Assembly: GCA_023421245.1 (NCBI GenBank)
Contig: JAEZTV010000034.1
Coordinates: 124,001-188,000, forward strand
Direction: 5' to 3'
Length of the DNA stretch: 64,000 bases
DNA from: Bacillota bacterium
GTDB lineage: Bacteria; Bacillota; Clostridia; Oscillospirales; Ruminococcaceae
The notes beneath the pieces are model-generated. The model was not told the DNA's origin. It worked only from the letters and a program-made list of their open reading frames with translations, and did no database searches. The translations under genes and the position numbers were made by a program. Below, piece by piece: positions 61,163 through 64,000 of the stretch (its first letter is position 1; each line of letters begins with the position of its first letter).

Positions 61163-63145
61163 TTATTCACCAAGCATTGCAAGGAGCTCTTGTTCACTTA
61201 AGACGACGACACCAAGCTCGTTTGCCTTATCCAGCTTGCTTCCGGCCTCCTCACCCGCAACCACATAGCTTGTCCTTTTAGATACGCTGGAGGAGACCTT
61301 TCCTCCCTGAGATTCTATTAGTTTGGTTGCATCATTGCGCGAAAGGGTCGGCAATGTTCCGGTTAACACAAAGGTACGTCCCTTGGCCTTTTCCCCTTCC
61401 GGCGCAAGCGTTGAATTCATGTTGATGCCGGCTGACTTGAGCCGTTGTATGAGATCAAGTGTGCCACTGTGAGAAAAGAACTCGGTTACGTTGCTTGCAA
61501 GGATCTCCCCCATCCCCTCGACGGTGGCAAGCTCCTGACCTTTTGCCGTAACTAGCGCATCCATTGTACCAAAATGCTTTGCAAGCTGCGTTGCCGCCCT
61601 TTGGCCTATGCCGCGAATCCCGAGCCCGAAGATTAAGCGGGATAAATCCGCGCTTTTCGAACGCTCGATGGATTTCAACAGATTGGCAACCGAACGCTCG
61701 CCCATGCGCTCAAGCGTAATCAGCCGGTCGGCGGTTATGGTATAGAGGTCGGCCGCCGACTGTACAAGGCCGTTCTTAACCAACAGTTCAATGACCGCAG
61801 GCCCTAAGCCCTCAATATCCATCGCATCGCGCGAGACAAAATGTTCAAGATTTTTAAGCAGCGTCGCAGGGCATTCCGGGTTGGTGCAGCGCACCACGGC
61901 CTCTCCCTGCTCACGTGTCACCGCCTCACCGCAAGAGGGACAGTTTGCGGGCATACAAAACGGCGTGGTATCTTTGCCGTGTTCTACTACGCCAAGCACC
62001 TCCGGAATAATTTCACCTGCCTTGCGCACCCGGATGATATCACCCTCGCGGATATCCTTTTCCTTGATGTAGTCTTCGTTGTGCAGCACGGCGCGGCTGA
62101 CGGCGGTTCCCGCGAGTGTAATAGGCTCAAATATAGCTGTTGGAGTAAGTGCGCCGGTTCTGCCAACATTGATTTCTATCTTCAAAAGCTTTGTTGACTT
62201 CTCTTCGGGCGGGTATTTAAACGCCACTGCCCATCGCGGAAATTTTGAAGTTGCACCCAACAGTTCTCTTGCTGAAAAGGCATCAACCTTTACAACCGCG
62301 CCGTCGATATCAAAGGGGAAGCTTCCGCGCCGCATACCAATCAGCTCTATCCTTTGTGTGACGTCGCCGATGTTATCAAACACCTGGTAAGATGGTATTA
62401 CCTTAAAGCCAAGCTCTGCAAGAAGGGCAAGCGATTGATGATGAGAATTCAGCACTACACCTTCAATCTGCTGAATGTTAAACACAAAGATATCAAGCTT
62501 TCTCTGCGCGGTAATTCTGGGGTCCTTCTGCCGCAGCGAACCCGCTGCCGCATTGCGGGGATTTTTAAACGGCTGCACGCCCTCAAGCTCCTGATGTTTA
62601 ACTACCTCATCAAAGCTTTTACGCGGCATAAAAACCTCGCCGCGCACCACCAGATAGGGGATTGCGCGTTTGAGCCTTAGCGGAACTGAGCCGATTGTTT
62701 TAATGTTCTGGGTAACCTCCTCGCCCACAAAGCCATCTCCGCGTGTAGCGCCGCGTACGAACACACCATCGCGGTATTCCAACGCCACGGACAGCCCATC
62801 TATTTTGGGCTCGACAACATAGACCACATCCGGCACCTTGTCGCGCACCTTGCGGTCAAACGCCTTTACCTCATCCAGAGAAAAAACATCCTGCAGGCTG
62901 CCCATCTGAACGGTGTGGGTCACAGAAGCAAAGGTGTTGAGTGCCTTACCGCCCACCCGCTGTGAGGGGGAATCTTCAGAAAGCAGCGCGGGGAATCTTT
63001 CCTCAAGGCCGATAAGCTCATGCATCAGCGCATCGTACTCAAAGTCCTCAACGGCAGGGTTGTCCAACACATAGTACCGGTGATTATAGTCCTCCAGCAA
63101 TGTTCTAAGCTCGTTTACTCTGTCCTGAGCAACTGTAAAATCCAT
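61163..63145 (-). CDS. ligA: NAD-dependent DNA ligase
   Basis: A 660-residue replicative ligase. Adenylation lysine in VEPKIDGLSVALEY; OB fold; zinc finger CPSCGEAVTREQ...CTNPECP; helix-hairpin-helix region; C-terminal BRCT domain (GRTFVLTGTLPTLSRND). ATG 63145 was chosen by length and a GGATGGG upstream; an ATG 39 bases earlier is possible. Heads the ligA-gatCAB group. Confidence 0.97.
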   Translation of the reverse strand: MDFTVAQDRVNELRTLLEDYNHRYYVLDNPAVEDFEYDALMHELIGLEERFPALLSEDSPSQRVGGKALNTFASVTHTVQMGSLQDVFSLDEVKAFDRKVRDKVPDVVYVVEPKIDGLSVALEYRDGVFVRGATRGDGFVGEEVTQNIKTIGSVPLRLKRAIPYLVVRGEVFMPRKSFDEVVKHQELEGVQPFKNPRNAAAGSLRQKDPRITAQRKLDIFVFNIQQIEGVVLNSHHQSLALLAELGFKVIPSYQVFDNIGDVTQRIELIGMRRGSFPFDIDGAVVKVDAFSARELLGATSKFPRWAVAFKYPPEEKSTKLLKIEINVGRTGALTPTAIFEPITLAGTAVSRAVLHNEDYIKEKDIREGDIIRVRKAGEIIPEVLGVVEHGKDTTPFCMPANCPSCGEAVTREQGEAVVRCTNPECPATLLKNLEHFVSRDAMDIEGLGPAVIELLVKNGLVQSAADLYTITADRLITLERMGERSVANLLKSIERSKSADLSRLIFGLGIRGIGQRAATQLAKHFGTMDALVTAKGQELATVEGMGEILASNVTEFFSHSGTLDLIQRLKSAGINMNSTLAPEGEKAKGRTFVLTGTLPTLSRNDATKLIESQGGKVSSSVSKRTSYVVAGEEAGSKLDKANELGVVVLSEQELLAMLGE

Positions 63146-63216
63146 ATAAAACCCATCCTGTTTTATCCCTATTTGCCGGGGCATGCTGTATGCCTCAGCT
63201 ATGTATCCCCCTTGCG

Positions 63217-63341
63217 GTTATTATATCATAAAAAGCGGAGCGTTTATGATATAATGGTCCATCAAAAGGCGGTTACCGCGTAAGCGGTGAGCCGTTGGGC
63301 ATACAGCATATAATATCAGCAATGATGATATTACATCATAA
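63217..63341. repeat. Intergenic repeat, module A copy 2
   Basis: Near-identical to 56221-56345. It has the same 13-bp inverted repeat (63220-63232 with 63243-63255), the GGCGGTTACCGCGTAAGCGG core and a TATTACATCATAA end. It lies upstream of ligA. Confidence 0.8.
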
Positions 63342-63420
63342 AACCACAACATAAAACGGCATGCCGTTTTGTACGCAGTGTTCGTTGTAAATGCGCCGTA
63401 TACCGGCGTATGAGTGGGGT

Positions 63421-63517
63421 TTCGATGAAATAAATCCGTTGTGCCGCCATGCGGCACAGGCCGCGCAACGTACGGACAATGGCTGTAAAACAGCTATTGC
63501 GGATTTATTATAGCATA
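63421..63517. repeat. Intergenic repeat, module B copy 2 (MITE-like)
   Basis: Ends AATAAATCCG and CGGATTTATT are perfect 10-bp inverted repeats. Inside are GTGCCGC/GCGGCAC and AATGGCTG/CAGCTATT stems. Same orientation as copy 1 but placed after, not before, module A. Confidence 0.75.
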
Positions 63518-63540
63518 TTATGCCCGTATTTTGTATGGGA

Positions 63541-64000
63541 TTAGTTCGAATAATCGTTAATTTTTGAGATCAGCGATGAATCATCACCGGTGACCTCGGT
63601 AAACGATTCGGGTACTCTGCCTACAATAATATTATCAATAACAATAAAGTTGCACGGAACCTCAACACGGCTGGAATGTCCCGCTATCATTGCGGTAACG
63701 GCGACGTTAATCTCAAGCATAATGCGATGGCGTGTTTGGTTAATGCCTGCTCCTTCAAACGAATGGGAAAGCTGGGCCTCAACTTCGCTGGCCGGTGCAA
63801 TACGAAATGGCACGGAAGGTCCGCGCCCTACAAAAACCTGATTACCCAGTAAGGTTCCAATGTGAATCTTAATTTCGGTATCATCAATATTCGATAACCC
63901 GTCCAGGATAGATGTCGTCAGGCGGGATTTTAAGACGTTAATGTTCACGGCGTTGCTTTCCACCGCCGTAATTGCGCCGCTGGTATCGGTAGATACGCTG
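63541..64000 (-). CDS. yunB: Sporulation protein YunB, C-terminal part
   Basis: The gene enters from the right edge and ends at 63541. The frame is open to base 64000, so GTG 63963 is internal. It matches the C-terminal domain of YunB, a sporulation protein of unknown role: SGAITAVESNAVN, then FVGRGPSVPFRIAP, then SFEGAGINQTRHRIMLEINV and IIVGRVPESFTEV. The N-terminal anchor lies outside the window. Confidence 0.92.
   Translation of the reverse strand, partial: SVSTDTSGAITAVESNAVNINVLKSRLTTSILDGLSNIDDTEIKIHIGTLLGNQVFVGRGPSVPFRIAPASEVEAQLSHSFEGAGINQTRHRIMLEINVAVTAMIAGHSSRVEVPCNFIVIDNIIVGRVPESFTEVTGDDSSLISKINDYSN

Noticed and set aside
63221..63457. A 78-codon minus-strand ORF upstream of ligA.
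   Set aside because: It lies within the repeat modules and has no protein-like conservation or RBS.

Overview
The window looks like chromosome of an anaerobic, endospore-forming Firmicute of class Clostridia. The gene content and order support this: the spoIIIAA-AH operon, spoIIM, SpoIVFA/SpoIVFB-like proteases, yunB, cwlD, a SCIFF ranthipeptide with its radical SAM maturase, TIGR04086, TIGR03936/TIGR03960, and the Firmicute block Asp23-nusB-xseAB-ispA-dxs-tlyA-nadK-argR-recN. Placement near Oscillospirales is a guess from protein style. No phage, CRISPR array or rRNA was seen. The only transposon trace is a short IS5-type fragment.

Layout. 1-6.5 kb (mostly + strand): the end of lysA, a YerC/TrpR-like regulator overlapping a methyltransferase, hslO, a convergent ArsR regulator, a five-tRNA operon (Val-Asp-Phe-Gly-Cys) with its own promoter and terminator, a membrane protein, cwlD and radA. 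6.5-12.4 kb: two Xer-type recombinases, a transposase fragment, a DUF624 membrane protein, spoIIM, proC and a small STAS-like protein. 12.5-17.5 kb (- strand): queA-tgt-yajC-TIGR04086-SCIFF-SCIFF maturase. 17.5-21.2 kb (+ strand): a lysine riboswitch controlling asd-dapA-dapB and a free-standing aspartokinase-like ACT protein. 21.4-27.6 kb (- strand): an ABC-F ATPase, a GME-fold protein, an efflux permease/adaptor pair without an ATPase, and a zinc phospholipase C-like protein. 27.7-30.1 kb: folT under a THF riboswitch and tyrS under a tyrosine T-box.

30.1-46.3 kb (- strand) runs, in transcription order, spoIIIAA-AH, Asp23, nusB, a TsaD-like protein (where Bacillus subtilis has folD), xseA, xseB, ispA, a DUF212 protein, dxs, tlyA, nadK, argR, recN. 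46.4-54 kb holds secDF, purB, a PF12897 aminotransferase and asnS. 53.5-57.8 kb holds the TIGR03936/TIGR03960 radical SAM pair and the SpoIVFA/FB-like pair. 57.8-63.1 kb is ligA-gatCAB, and the window ends inside yunB.

The least ordinary features are the SCIFF locus with a hairpin between precursor and maturase, a two-module intergenic repeat family at about 56.1-56.3 and 63.2-63.5 kb with the modules in swapped order (and a remnant near 50.5 kb), the efflux pair lacking an ATPase behind a perfect palindrome, the lone ACT protein, and a THF riboswitch whose terminator arm carries the ribosome binding site. No clearly new multi-gene system was found. Most of the window is conserved core genome.
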